Positions 8,215 through 16,260 of a stretch of DNA of 64,000 nt are shown in pieces. The notes beneath the pieces are model-generated. The model was not told the DNA's origin and did not search any database. It saw nothing but the letters and a program-made list of their open reading frames with translations. Position 1 is the stretch's first letter, and every line of letters starts with the position of its first letter. Source of the DNA: Methylococcaceae bacterium UBA975 (GTDB lineage: Bacteria; Pseudomonadota; Gammaproteobacteria; Methylococcales; Cycloclasticaceae); assembly GCA_002292375.1 (NCBI GenBank), contig DBBV01000012.1, forward strand, positions 10,699 through 74,698. Direction: 5' to 3'. The position numbers and the translations under genes were made by a program.

Positions 8215-9618
8215 TTATCGATTAGGGCCCAGCATGTGCTGGGCTTGTACGTGCTGGTCAAACGCTGCTTCGCTTAAAAACCCCAGTTCTGATACGGCCT
8301 GTTTCAGGCTGATATTTTTTTGATGTGCATACTTAGCTGCCTCAGCCGCATTGTCGTAGCCAATATGCGGAGTAAGGGCGGTTACCAACATAAGTGAATT
8401 TTCCAGGTAGTATTCCAGCTTATCTGTGTTGGCTTCGATGCCCTCCAGACAATGGGTCTGAAAACTTGTCATGGCGTCAACCAGCAGGTGCATCGATTCC
8501 AGTAGCGTGGTGATAATGAGCGGCTTGTAGACATTTAACTGAAACTGGCCCTGGCTGTTAGCCATCGTTACCGCCGTGTTGTTCGCCATCACGCGAATAC
8601 AGACCATCGTGAGTGCTTCCACCTGAGTCGGGTTTACCTTGCCCGGCATAATTGAGCTGCCAGGTTCGTTAGCGGGAATGGTGATCTCCCCTAAACCGCA
8701 GCGCGGGCCAGAATTCATCAAGCGAACATCGCTGGCCATTTTGTACAGCGAACTGGCTAGCAGCGATAGTTGATTATGTAGAGTCACCAGCACGTCATGG
8801 GCGGCCAGTTGGCTAAACTTGTTATCGGCTTCCGTAAAGCTGAATCCAGATAAGGTGTTGATTTCATCGATAACGCTTGCTGGCCACGCTCTGCTGCTAT
8901 TGAGGCCCGTTCCCACTGCAGTACCCCCTATGGCCAACGTGGCAACGGCCGGGGCAGTCGCCGCTAGCTGTTGGCGAACAAAGTCCACTTGCCAGTTGTA
9001 GGCAGCAAATTCTTGCCCGAGCGTCACTGGTGTTGCATCCATCATATGGGTGCGGCCTATTTTTAAGGTGTCTTTAAATTGATCAGCTTTCCGCCCCAAC
9101 GCCTTTCCCAATTGTGTCAAGGCAGGCAACAACTGTTGTTGCAAAACGCGCGTTGCAGTGACATGCATCACCGTGGGAAACACATCATTGGAGGATTGTG
9201 ACAAATTAACGTGATCATTCGGATGAACAGGGGACTTACTGCCGAGCTCACTCCCCGCTGCTCGGTTGGCGATGTTGGCAAGCACCTCGTTCACGTTCAT
9301 ATTAGTCTGAGTGCCGCTGCCGGTTTGCCAAATTGACAAGGGGAACTGGTCGTCATACTGGCCAATGCTGATCGAGTCACATGCCAATTGAATGAGTTCT
9401 GCAATTGTCGACTCGAGATGACCTAGTTTGTTATTGGCAATGGCAGCCGCTTTTTTCACCAGCACAAAGTCGTGAATAAATTCTATGGAAAATGATTGAT
9501 CGCCGATCGCAAAAAATTGAAGTGAGCGCTGCGTTTGTGCTCCCCATAGTTTATCTGCAGCTACCTGAATGCTGCCCTGACTATCTGTTTCGTTGCGAAA
9601 TTTCGCTTCGTCATTCAT
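8215..9618 (-). CDS. fumC: Class II fumarate hydratase
   Basis: A 467-residue enzyme interconverting fumarate and L-malate in the TCA cycle. The conserved blocks are all present: SGTQTNMN (101-108), HPND (132-135), SSND (142-145), H191 in the GRTHMMDATP block, and the signature GSSIMPGKVNP (320-330) containing the catalytic Ser321. The length is normal for FumC. On the minus strand the ATG is preceded by a GGGAAG ribosome-binding site 5-7 bases away and, further up, a TATAAA box (complement of 9663-9668). It leads a two-gene minus-strand unit with the aldehyde dehydrogenase. No iron-sulfur motif is present, so it is the oxygen-stable class. Confidence 0.95.
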   Translation of the reverse strand: MNDEAKFRNETDSQGSIQVAADKLWGAQTQRSLQFFAIGDQSFSIEFIHDFVLVKKAAAIANNKLGHLESTIAELIQLACDSISIGQYDDQFPLSIWQTGSGTQTNMNVNEVLANIANRAAGSELGSKSPVHPNDHVNLSQSSNDVFPTVMHVTATRVLQQQLLPALTQLGKALGRKADQFKDTLKIGRTHMMDATPVTLGQEFAAYNWQVDFVRQQLAATAPAVATLAIGGTAVGTGLNSSRAWPASVIDEINTLSGFSFTEADNKFSQLAAHDVLVTLHNQLSLLASSLYKMASDVRLMNSGPRCGLGEITIPANEPGSSIMPGKVNPTQVEALTMVCIRVMANNTAVTMANSQGQFQLNVYKPLIITTLLESMHLLVDAMTSFQTHCLEGIEANTDKLEYYLENSLMLVTALTPHIGYDNAAEAAKYAHQKNISLKQAVSELGFLSEAAFDQHVQAQHMLGPNR

Positions 9619-10034
9619 GTGTTCTTCCCATGGAGATGCAGAATTTAAACAAGCAACTAATTTTTATACCGTTTTCTTCATTCTGAAGGCTGACCTACTG
9701 CATGATGACACAGTAAAAGGCGTTAGAGTGATTAAAGTTCGACCAGTTTTGGCTGTCGTCGTTGAGAAGTTTAATTATGCCTAAGCTATGAGTACGGCTT
9801 TTTAAAGCGTGTTTGTTCACTCCGTTCATCCCAACACCAATCGTTTCAGGTAAGTTCCCACCGGAAAACTCGATAATACAGAATCATCGGCCGTGGCGTG
9901 CAGCCTATGAAACCAATAGGGTCGATTTTGACAGTTCAGGCAATTACGAATAGTTTTTTTACGGCTCATCTGACAGAAACAAACATTAATGCTTTTGCTT
10001 AGGATTGTTTAGTAGTAAGCTCAAATAAAAAAAC
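9619..10034. other. 416-bp gap with no recognisable gene
   Basis: The part next to fumC carries its minus-strand ribosome-binding site and likely -10. The remainder has only short frames without family resemblance and no convincing RNA structure. It lies between fumC and a transposase remnant and looks like degraded accessory DNA. Confidence 0.5.
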
Positions 10035-10766
10035 ATGGAAGGGGATCAATGGCATGGAAATAAAGCCGAAAACTACCGTTACATCAAAAGCCTTATACGG
10101 CGTGATTTCATCCTATCCTTTTCCGCTAATAAACCAAATCAGCACAGCACGACACGTAAATCAATGGAGTCTGACCCCATTGATTTTTTTGATAAGGGTT
10201 ATGCCGACTACACATGGCATAACCAATTGACGAGTAAAGGGATATTCTGGGTAACTCGAATACGGGGTAATGCAACGTATCGTGTATTAAAAAGAAAAGT
10301 CGTCGATAAGTCACAAGGGGTTAGCAGTGACCAGGTTATTGAGTACACGTCTAATCGTTCTAAAAAAAATAACTTGAGACCGGTCAGGCGAGTCGGTATT
10401 TATGATGCGCAAACGAACAAACATTATGTCTTCATCACCAACCATTTTGACTGGTCAGCAAAGACCATCGCGGCTATTTATAAACAGCGCTGGCAAGTTG
10501 AGTTGTTCTTTAAATGGGTTAAGCAAAACCTCAAGATTAAGGCCTTTATTGGCACTACCGATAATGCGGTGATGACACAAGTGATGGTGGCTTTGTGTGT
10601 TTATCTAATACTGGCTTACCTTAAGTTTCAAGCGAGGATTGGACAAAGCCTCCAGCAAATGAGTCGACTTATTCACCTGAATTTGTTTGCCAGGCGAGAC
10701 CTGATAGAGCTATTTAAACCCCCACCTGATCGAGAAATAATCTCGCCTCAATTGGTGCTGTTATGA
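10035..10766 (+). pseudogene. IS4-family transposase remnant, N-terminus missing
   Basis: Residues from about 52 onwards match the C-terminal half of IS4-type DDE transposases. FDKGYADYTWHNQL matches the block around the second catalytic Asp, and IYKQRWQVELFFKWVK is an exact Y-(2)-R-(3)-E-(6)-K signature with the catalytic Glu. The C-terminus ends with FKPP as in full-length relatives. About 150 or more N-terminal residues, including the first catalytic Asp, are absent, so it should be inactive. The homology begins exactly where a palindromic sequence (10158-10186) sits; the roughly 50 preceding residues do not look like a transposase. No terminal inverted repeats of an intact IS are seen. 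Confidence 0.8.
10158..10186. repeat. REP-like palindrome at the transposase break point
   Basis: AAATCAATGG (10158-10167) and CCATTGATTT (10177-10186) are perfect inverted repeats around the 9-base spacer AGTCTGACC. The spacer and right arm recur at 10793-10811 with one changed base. Confidence 0.75.
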
Positions 10767-10792
10767 AAATTAAAATAAGTGGGACAGCAGAG

Positions 10793-10811
10793 AGTCTGAC
10801 CCTATTGATTT
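10793..10811 (+). repeat. Direct half-copy of the REP-like element
   Basis: AGTCTGACCCTATTGATTT repeats the spacer and right arm found at 10168-10186 with a single C-to-T change. It lies just after the transposase remnant, so the two copies flank it in the same orientation. Confidence 0.7.
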
Positions 10812-10830
10812 TCATTGATTTCATTGATTA
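10804..10830 (+). repeat. Short tandem repeat, three ATTGATT units
   Basis: Three consecutive 9-base units of the form (C)ATTGATTT begin at 10804, 10813 and 10822. The first unit is the end of the REP-like half-copy. Confidence 0.65.
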
Positions 10831-10891
10831 AAAAAAAGGGGGGCAGAAGCTAACGCTCCTGTCGTCTAGTATTTATTAATACGGAACGCTG

Positions 10892-10920
10892 TTGCCTAAT
10901 GCTTTTGGATAAATTATGAT
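10892..10920 (+). promoter_or_regulatory. Strong sigma70-type promoter for the FAD monooxygenase
   Basis: TTGCCT at 10892-10897, a 17-bp spacer, and TATGAT at 10915-10920. It lies about 110 bp before the chosen ATG at 11031, outside the transposase remnant. Confidence 0.6.
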
Positions 10921-11030
10921 TTCAGCAAGTCCGCAACCTTGTAAGCGTGCAAATTATCTGGTAATCAAGGTGTTCTAGCGGCCGTGTGAAATGGATTTAT
11001 GCGAGAAAATTACGCCACGGGAGGCAGCGA

Positions 11031-12452
11031 ATGTCAGATATTCAGTCAAAAAAAACGCAATCAAGACTTGGTAAACACGCGGTGGTTATTGGCGGCAGTA
11101 TTGCAGGCCTACTCACTGCACGGGTGCTCTCCGATTACTTTGATACTGTCACCATCTTCGACTCGGATACGCCGCCCGAACAAGTCGGGCCGCGCAAGGG
11201 GGTTCCTCAAGGAAATCACATACACACCCTGATGCCGGGTGGAACCAGTGTGATACGCAAGTATTTTCCCAAGATCCACGACGATTTAATCGCTGCTGGC
11301 GCTGAATATGGCGACCCGATGCTCGATTGGCGTGTGTACTTCGGAGGCAGATGGACACCGCGGGTTGCGAGCGGCCTAGAAAGCTACATGATGTCCCGCC
11401 CCTTGCTGGAAGCGATGGTGCGCAAGCATACATTGGCCCTTGCAAACGTGGAACTGCGTGTCGCAACGCCTGTTGCTGGCTTGGTCAGTAACGAGTCAAA
11501 GACCGTTGTTACCGGCGTCACGTTGAGAAAAACAGGTGAGACAATCGACGCGGATTTTGTTGCGGATGTTAGCGGCCGTGGTTCGCAGTCATCCACCTGG
11601 CTGGAACAACTGGGCTTTGCAGCGCCAGCCTCTGTTATGGTTGGTGTGGATGTTGGCTATGTCACTTTTCTGGTCGAGGAACCGGCTGGTTATCAGCGTG
11701 ACTGGAGCATGATATATACCACCCAAGATATTCCTAATAGTACTCGAGGTGGCGGCATTTTTTGTATTGAAGAGGGTCGCTGGATGGTAACTGCCCAGGG
11801 CTACCATAAAGATCACGCACCGACGGACTGGCCTGACTTTCTGGCCTATCTCAAGGACCACCGTTTTCCGGATATTTATGAAACAGTGAAAGACTTGCAG
11901 CCGCTCGGCGAGGCAAAGAAATACGGCTACGCGACCTATTTGCGACGCCGATATGAAACACTACCAAAGTTTCCGGAACAATATGTCGTATTGGGTGATG
12001 CTATCTGCAGCTTGAACCCAATTTACGGTCAAGGCATGACGGTGGCCTCCAAAGAAGCAGAATATTTGGATGTTTGTCTGCGTAAATGCGTGGAAAACGA
12101 CAGCATTGAAGGTTTTGCGCTACCGTTTTTTAAGGGAGCTGCAAAATTTGTTGATGCAGCCTGGGATGCCATTACCGTTGAAGATTTTCGCTACCCTCAA
12201 ACACGCGGTAAACGCCCGATGGGCTATCGATTGGCAAAATGGTTGAATGGCAAATTTATGGATCTGTCAGGTTACGATAAGCCGTTTGCAATAGCGTTTT
12301 TCAAAGTGATAAGTTTAGCGGAGCCGCCGAAGTCAATATTAACCTTTAAATACCTACTCAAGGCAGCTGTTGCTAAAAAAACAGTTTGTAAGCAATCCCC
12401 TGCAGCTAACATCCTTGTGACTGGAGATAGTAAAGGGGGCGGTGAAGCGTAA
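11031..12452 (+). CDS. FAD-dependent monooxygenase/epoxidase-like protein
   Basis: A 473-residue flavoprotein. The N-terminal Rossmann motif is VVIGGSIAGLLTARVL (G21-G22-x-x-x-G26), with an acidic residue ending the second strand (IFDSD). The second FAD motif VVLGDAICSLNPIYGQGM lies near residues 318-335. This is the class A hydroxylase/epoxidase architecture, and the extended GNHIHTLMPGG block recalls LasC-like epoxidases and related halogenase-fold enzymes. The ATG at 11031 has a GGGAGG site 6-8 bases upstream; a longer frame from 10986 lacks one. It is a lone gene beside a transposase remnant. The substrate is unknown, and it may be acquired. Confidence 0.75.
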   Translation: MSDIQSKKTQSRLGKHAVVIGGSIAGLLTARVLSDYFDTVTIFDSDTPPEQVGPRKGVPQGNHIHTLMPGGTSVIRKYFPKIHDDLIAAGAEYGDPMLDWRVYFGGRWTPRVASGLESYMMSRPLLEAMVRKHTLALANVELRVATPVAGLVSNESKTVVTGVTLRKTGETIDADFVADVSGRGSQSSTWLEQLGFAAPASVMVGVDVGYVTFLVEEPAGYQRDWSMIYTTQDIPNSTRGGGIFCIEEGRWMVTAQGYHKDHAPTDWPDFLAYLKDHRFPDIYETVKDLQPLGEAKKYGYATYLRRRYETLPKFPEQYVVLGDAICSLNPIYGQGMTVASKEAEYLDVCLRKCVENDSIEGFALPFFKGAAKFVDAAWDAITVEDFRYPQTRGKRPMGYRLAKWLNGKFMDLSGYDKPFAIAFFKVISLAEPPKSILTFKYLLKAAVAKKTVCKQSPAANILVTGDSKGGGEA

Positions 12453-12468
12453 AACCTGTAGAAAAAAG

Positions 12469-12489
12469 AGCTTAAATATGGGTTAAGCT
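12469..12489. terminator. Weak hairpin after the FAD monooxygenase
   Basis: AGCTTAA (12469-12475) pairs with TTAAGCT (12483-12489) around a 7-base loop, followed by the AT-rich TATTTAATT. It lacks a proper T-run, so terminator function is tentative. Confidence 0.3.
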
Positions 12490-12664
12490 TATTTAATTAA
12501 GGTAAGCGAAGAAGACACTGTCAAGGCCTTGTGATGAGATGTAGCACAAAAGATCAAGAGGTCAGCCAGCTTGATCTCGTAACTGAACGTAGGACTTTCC
12601 CCAAAATAAATAAGCACTAAAACCTAACTTAAAAAGCGTTATAAAAATCAGCAGATTAGTTGTT

Positions 12665-12710
12665 TAATTTTTCTGCGCTCACAGGCGGATTTTGCTACGC
12701 TGCTTGTATG
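12665..12710 (+). promoter_or_regulatory. Copy A of a twin promoter-like element, before the ydbH operon
   Basis: A 37-base block (12665-12701) matches 33 of 37 positions, without gaps, in a block at 16215-16251. Both end with TGN-TACGCT, an extended -10-like hexamer, and both have an ATG exactly 6 bases later (here 12708). No good -35 is seen 16-18 bases upstream. Transcription would start at or very near the ATG. Confidence 0.55.
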
Positions 12711-12800
12711 TACAGTACTGGTTTAATTCACACAAACAAAATCCCCTTTGGCTATAACGGCTTATCCGCGTTTAATTTATTGGCTGGGTTTAACGCTTGA
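12708..12800 (+). CDS. Possible 30-residue leaderless small ORF upstream of the ydbH-like gene
   Basis: The ATG sits 6 bases after the TACGCT hexamer of the repeated promoter element, so the transcript would be leaderless or nearly so. The frame runs 30 codons (starting MYSTGLIHTNK and ending NLLAGFNA) and its TGA at 12798-12800 overlaps the TTG start of the next gene by a TTGA junction. That geometry suggests translational coupling. There is no family resemblance, and an ORF this short could arise by chance. Confidence 0.3.
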   Translation: MYSTGLIHTNKIPFGYNGLSAFNLLAGFNA

Positions 12801-15577
12801 CCCCCATGCTTAAAAACCGAACCACCGCTTTATTTTTTGGCGTATTAATCCTTTTGCCAATCCTACTGCTTGGGATATACCTTGCGATTCCTATGATCGC
12901 TGAAGCCTTGCTTAAAAAGACCTTTAATGAGCACGGGATTGAGCTGATTGAATTACAGATGCCTCGTCCGTCGTTTAATGAGCTGACGACAAAAAATATT
13001 CGGCTGCAATCACTGGCTTTTAGGCTTAAGGATAAGACGGAGATTGATATTCGTGGGGTGCGGTTTAGCTTAGAGGATAATGTTCCCTATAGCGTGACCG
13101 TGTCATCCATTGCGGTTAAACGCGCGTCTGTTGAAAGCACCGAACCGGTAGAAGAGTTCGATTTATTAACGTTGTTACCGGCGGCTTTAATGCAAGATTT
13201 ACCGGCGGTGCGTTTGTTGGTGCAATCGCTCGTGTTGGACTCGCCAGCGATTAAACTGGATAAGCTTACGCTTGATGTTGCAGCGGCTAAAATAACCGCC
13301 ACAGCGCATTTAAGCAGTCTGGCGCAGGCTGATAGCCATCAATTAGTAACGCCATTTTTAAATACGGATATTACCTTGGGTCTATCGGCTGATAACACAA
13401 TAGACCTTCAAATTATTGGTGCGAATTCAGCGCCCTTGCTGGGTGTTGAATTAAGCCTGACGACGAAAGAGGACAAGTTGCACGGCGCGTTAACGGTTAG
13501 TCACACCTTGGCGAATATCGAGTGGCCGATGAGTAATGGCGAAAGCTTGCTCGTGCAAAACAGCCAATTAAACAGTCGGCTAAACGTTTCCTTACCCGTT
13601 AAACAGCGAATAACTGGCGATGGCTTATCTCAATTGTTGATACAAGGTGATTTACAACACAAGGCGCGGATCAGTTTTGCTAAGGCCTTGGGCGATACCC
13701 AGCTAAGAAGTAATGCTACGTTAGACGCGTCGCTTGATCAGGGGCAATGGCGTGTGAGCTTAGCGCAGGAAAAAGCGCCGTTTGTACTGGTAAAAGGGCG
13801 GCTTGCCCGTGCTTTTTACCCGGCCTTTAATAAAAAGGAAGATATAAAGAGCGATAAAAAGAGCAATCAAAAGGCCGATCAAACAGACACGCTGCTGGCG
13901 ACTATTAATAAACCGCTAGTTATCAAGGGCTCGCTGTCTGCCGACGCGGCGATGTCGATTGACGCGGGTGATTTAGCCTTGAGTTATTTGGAAGGCAATA
14001 AACAGCTGATTGATTTACGCCTGTCTGACCCTGATGTAACTACATCGGAACGCGGTGAGGATAAGACAAACCGCTTAACGCTGTATAGCAAACTAGCGAT
14101 TGATAAGCTTGGCGAGCGATTGGGCTTAAGCGGGTTTTCGCTAGAGTCGATTAAAGGCGTTATAAATAGCCGGGTAAGTTTACAAGGCGGTAATCTGCTG
14201 CTTGAACCCTTGGCAAAAAGCCGTATGGACTTGAGTCAGGTTCGTTTTAATGATTATTACGCAAATGCGTTGGCGCTGGATATTCCGCCACAGCGCATTA
14301 AGCTTGATTTAGATACGCTAACCTTAAGCAAGATAACCTTTGGCTTAAACGGCAAGGGGCTGGTGTTAAACGAGACCAGTATTAAGACATTGGCGCTGCA
14401 AAACAGCGTGTCGTTTAAGGCCAGTCAACTGCTGCTTGATACCACGACAGCGGCGATGAACGCAGAGGTATCAGGTGCCAAGCACTATATTCCGCCGTTA
14501 ATCGCAAAAGCAACCATCCAATTAGATAAGGCGGCCATTAAAAGCGCGTCGATTAAACTGGCGAATAGTTGCAATGACCCTTTGTTAAACGCCAACTGGC
14601 GAGCGGTTAAAAAGAAGGCGGAGCTGGAAATACAGTGGCAGCAAACGTTTTCGCACACTAAAACGTTGCGTCAGTGGTTGAATACCTCGGTGATTCCCAT
14701 CGACTTTACGCAGGGCACCTTTGCTGGGCAGCTGATCGTTGATGTTGATGACAATAAAACAAAAATAACAACCCTGGACGTATCGCTGAAAGATATTCAA
14801 GGCATTAATGCGCTGGGCACATTTAAAGGAGTTCAGCTGCGGTTAAGCTCACCTTTGCGACGATCAACACAATACGAGAGCGTTAAGTTTGATAACTTAC
14901 GGGCATCATTGGAGGGTACGGTGGCTGAATTAAATATGGGGGTTAAACTGAGCGAGCTTGCGTTTGACAGTGTTGTTTATGACAGGGCTGGTGATTGGCA
15001 CGTCAAACTACCCGTGATGACGGCCAAGGTGTTTTCCGGCGGCATGGCGATTCGTGATGCGGAGTTTAATGTCAATCAAGCGATTCAACTCGACGTGTTG
15101 TTAGATCAAATCGATTTGTCCGCGCTGGTTAAAACCCAGCAAGTGGATGGGCTGCACACCACGGGCAAGATGTCGGGTCATATTCCTATTCGTTATGCAA
15201 ACGGGCAAGTGCAGGTGTTAGACGGTGAGATGCGCAGCGTAGACAATGGACAAATTCGCTATTCAACCGCATTGAGTAAGAGCGGCAATTTAAATCAGCA
15301 ACTGAAGCTAACGCTTGATGTATTAGAAAACTTTAACTACAGCTCGCTGAATAGCAAAATCGTTTACGATGCGGATACGCTGTTGTTGAAGTCATCCATC
15401 GTGGGTAAAAACCCGGATATTAAAAATGGCCAGACGATTAATTTAAACTTGAACACCGAAGTAGGATTAAAAGGCGCGATTGAAGTAATGCGGATACAAT
15501 CGGGAATAGATTCTAGAATAGAAAAATTTGTGGCGTCAAAAGCGGCGCCAAACAATAAGCAATACTTTTGCCAATAA
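12797..15577 (+). CDS. ydbH: YdbH family inter-membrane phospholipid transport protein (AsmA-like)
   Basis: A 926-residue protein with one N-terminal membrane anchor (residues about 10-33) and a very long periplasmic region of beta-strand repeats typical of AsmA/TamB/YdbH lipid-bridge proteins. The C-terminal block with GLHTTGKMSGHIPIRY and the region following it is the recognisable YdbH domain. YdbH spans the periplasm and with the lipoprotein YnbE forms a continuous channel for phospholipids to the outer membrane. The start is either TTG at 12797 (overlapping the small upstream ORF) or ATG at 12806; no clear ribosome-binding site decides it. It is followed 14 bp later by ynbE, as in E. coli. 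Confidence 0.85.
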   Translation: MTPMLKNRTTALFFGVLILLPILLLGIYLAIPMIAEALLKKTFNEHGIELIELQMPRPSFNELTTKNIRLQSLAFRLKDKTEIDIRGVRFSLEDNVPYSVTVSSIAVKRASVESTEPVEEFDLLTLLPAALMQDLPAVRLLVQSLVLDSPAIKLDKLTLDVAAAKITATAHLSSLAQADSHQLVTPFLNTDITLGLSADNTIDLQIIGANSAPLLGVELSLTTKEDKLHGALTVSHTLANIEWPMSNGESLLVQNSQLNSRLNVSLPVKQRITGDGLSQLLIQGDLQHKARISFAKALGDTQLRSNATLDASLDQGQWRVSLAQEKAPFVLVKGRLARAFYPAFNKKEDIKSDKKSNQKADQTDTLLATINKPLVIKGSLSADAAMSIDAGDLALSYLEGNKQLIDLRLSDPDVTTSERGEDKTNRLTLYSKLAIDKLGERLGLSGFSLESIKGVINSRVSLQGGNLLLEPLAKSRMDLSQVRFNDYYANALALDIPPQRIKLDLDTLTLSKITFGLNGKGLVLNETSIKTLALQNSVSFKASQLLLDTTTAAMNAEVSGAKHYIPPLIAKATIQLDKAAIKSASIKLANSCNDPLLNANWRAVKKKAELEIQWQQTFSHTKTLRQWLNTSVIPIDFTQGTFAGQLIVDVDDNKTKITTLDVSLKDIQGINALGTFKGVQLRLSSPLRRSTQYESVKFDNLRASLEGTVAELNMGVKLSELAFDSVVYDRAGDWHVKLPVMTAKVFSGGMAIRDAEFNVNQAIQLDVLLDQIDLSALVKTQQVDGLHTTGKMSGHIPIRYANGQVQVLDGEMRSVDNGQIRYSTALSKSGNLNQQLKLTLDVLENFNYSSLNSKIVYDADTLLLKSSIVGKNPDIKNGQTINLNLNTEVGLKGAIEVMRIQSGIDSRIEKFVASKAAPNNKQYFCQ

Positions 15578-15591
15578 AATTAGGAGCTTGT

Positions 15592-15795
15592 ATGAATAAA
15601 ATATTGCGTGTAGCAGGCCTTACGGGCGTATGTTGGGTGCTGATATCCAGCATCGGCTGTACCCCAACGGTTAGAGTTGAGGCATCGGACAAGCCGATTA
15701 CGATCAATTTAAATGTAAAAATTGAACATGAGATTAGAGTGAAGGTTGATAAAGAACTCGACTCGATATTATCTGAAAATTCAGGCTTATTTTAA
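15592..15795 (+). CDS. ynbE: YnbE family outer-membrane lipoprotein
   Basis: A 67-residue lipoprotein. The signal peptide ends in a lipobox SSIGC followed by TPTVRVEASDKPITINLNVKIEH, the YnbE signature. The ATG at 15592 has an AGGAG site 6 bases upstream; a longer frame from 15568 overlaps the ydbH end and lacks one. YnbE multimers extend the YdbH beta-groove and anchor it at the outer membrane. The gene sits between ydbH and ydbL with short gaps. Confidence 0.88.
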   Translation: MNKILRVAGLTGVCWVLISSIGCTPTVRVEASDKPITINLNVKIEHEIRVKVDKELDSILSENSGLF

Positions 15796-15806
15796 GGAGC
15801 GCTAGA

Positions 15807-16136
15807 ATGAAATATTTACTAAGTTTATGTGCCGTTTTATTGATCACTGTATCCAGCGCTGCTTTTGCTTTGGACTTACAAGTCGCCAAAGATAAAGGTT
15901 TAGTTGGCGAAACGCCATCGGGTTATTTAGCTGCGCCTAGCGATAAGGCATCTGCTGAGGTCAACGCCTTGATACAAGACATAAATGCCCAGCGTAAAGT
16001 GAAATACATCGAAATCGCAGCCAAAGTGGGCAAGTCACTAGACATTGTCGAGCAACTGGCTGGCCAAAAGGCGATTGAAAAAACCGAAGCAGGTCGATTG
16101 GTTCAACTAGCGGATGGCTCGTGGGTAAAAAAATAG
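15807..16136 (+). CDS. ydbL: YdbL family periplasmic protein (DUF1318)
   Basis: A 109-residue secreted protein. A signal peptide covers residues 1-21 (cut after AFA), and the mature part starts LDLQVAKDKGLVGETPSGYLA, the DUF1318 signature, followed by helical VNALIQDINAQRKVKY. It has an AAGGAG site 6 bases before the ATG. In E. coli YdbL is encoded with YdbH and YnbE and affects how the bridge assembles. It is the last gene of the operon. Confidence 0.88.
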   Translation: MKYLLSLCAVLLITVSSAAFALDLQVAKDKGLVGETPSGYLAAPSDKASAEVNALIQDINAQRKVKYIEIAAKVGKSLDIVEQLAGQKAIEKTEAGRLVQLADGSWVKK

Positions 16137-16214
16137 TACCCAGTTAAACTTTGCCGAATAGCCGATACGGCTAAAACTCAAAAAAATAAAGGCAAAACGT
16201 GTGGGTGAGAGGCG

Positions 16215-16260
16215 TAATTTCTCTGCGCTGACAGGCTGATTTTGATACGCTTGTCGAATG
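16215..16260 (+). promoter_or_regulatory. Copy B of the twin promoter-like element, before the AddB-like gene
   Basis: Bases 16215-16251 match copy A (12665-12701) at 33 of 37 positions, ending TGA-TACGCT. Six bases later the ATG at 16258 starts a gene of 903 codons. If TACGCT is the -10, transcription would begin at the A of the start codon. No ribosome-binding site is visible before this ATG. Confidence 0.55.

Noticed and set aside
10053..10240. Second frame starting MEIKPKTTVTSKALYG upstream of the transposase remnant
   Set aside because: It has a fair ribosome-binding site but no recognisable family, and it runs into the REP-like repeat and an early stop; not enough to call a gene.
10186..10766. 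Functional IS4 element
   Set aside because: The N-terminal third with the first catalytic Asp is missing and no matching terminal inverted repeats were seen.
12665..12701. Sigma54 (-24/-12) promoter in the twin element
   Set aside because: GG is present but GC does not follow at the required 10-base spacing, and the second copy replaces the relevant bases.
12700..12720. LexA/SOS box near TGTATGTACAGT before the ydbH operon
   Set aside because: The CTGT-N8-ACAG spacing is not met, and the second copy of the twin element before the DNA repair gene lacks the sequence.
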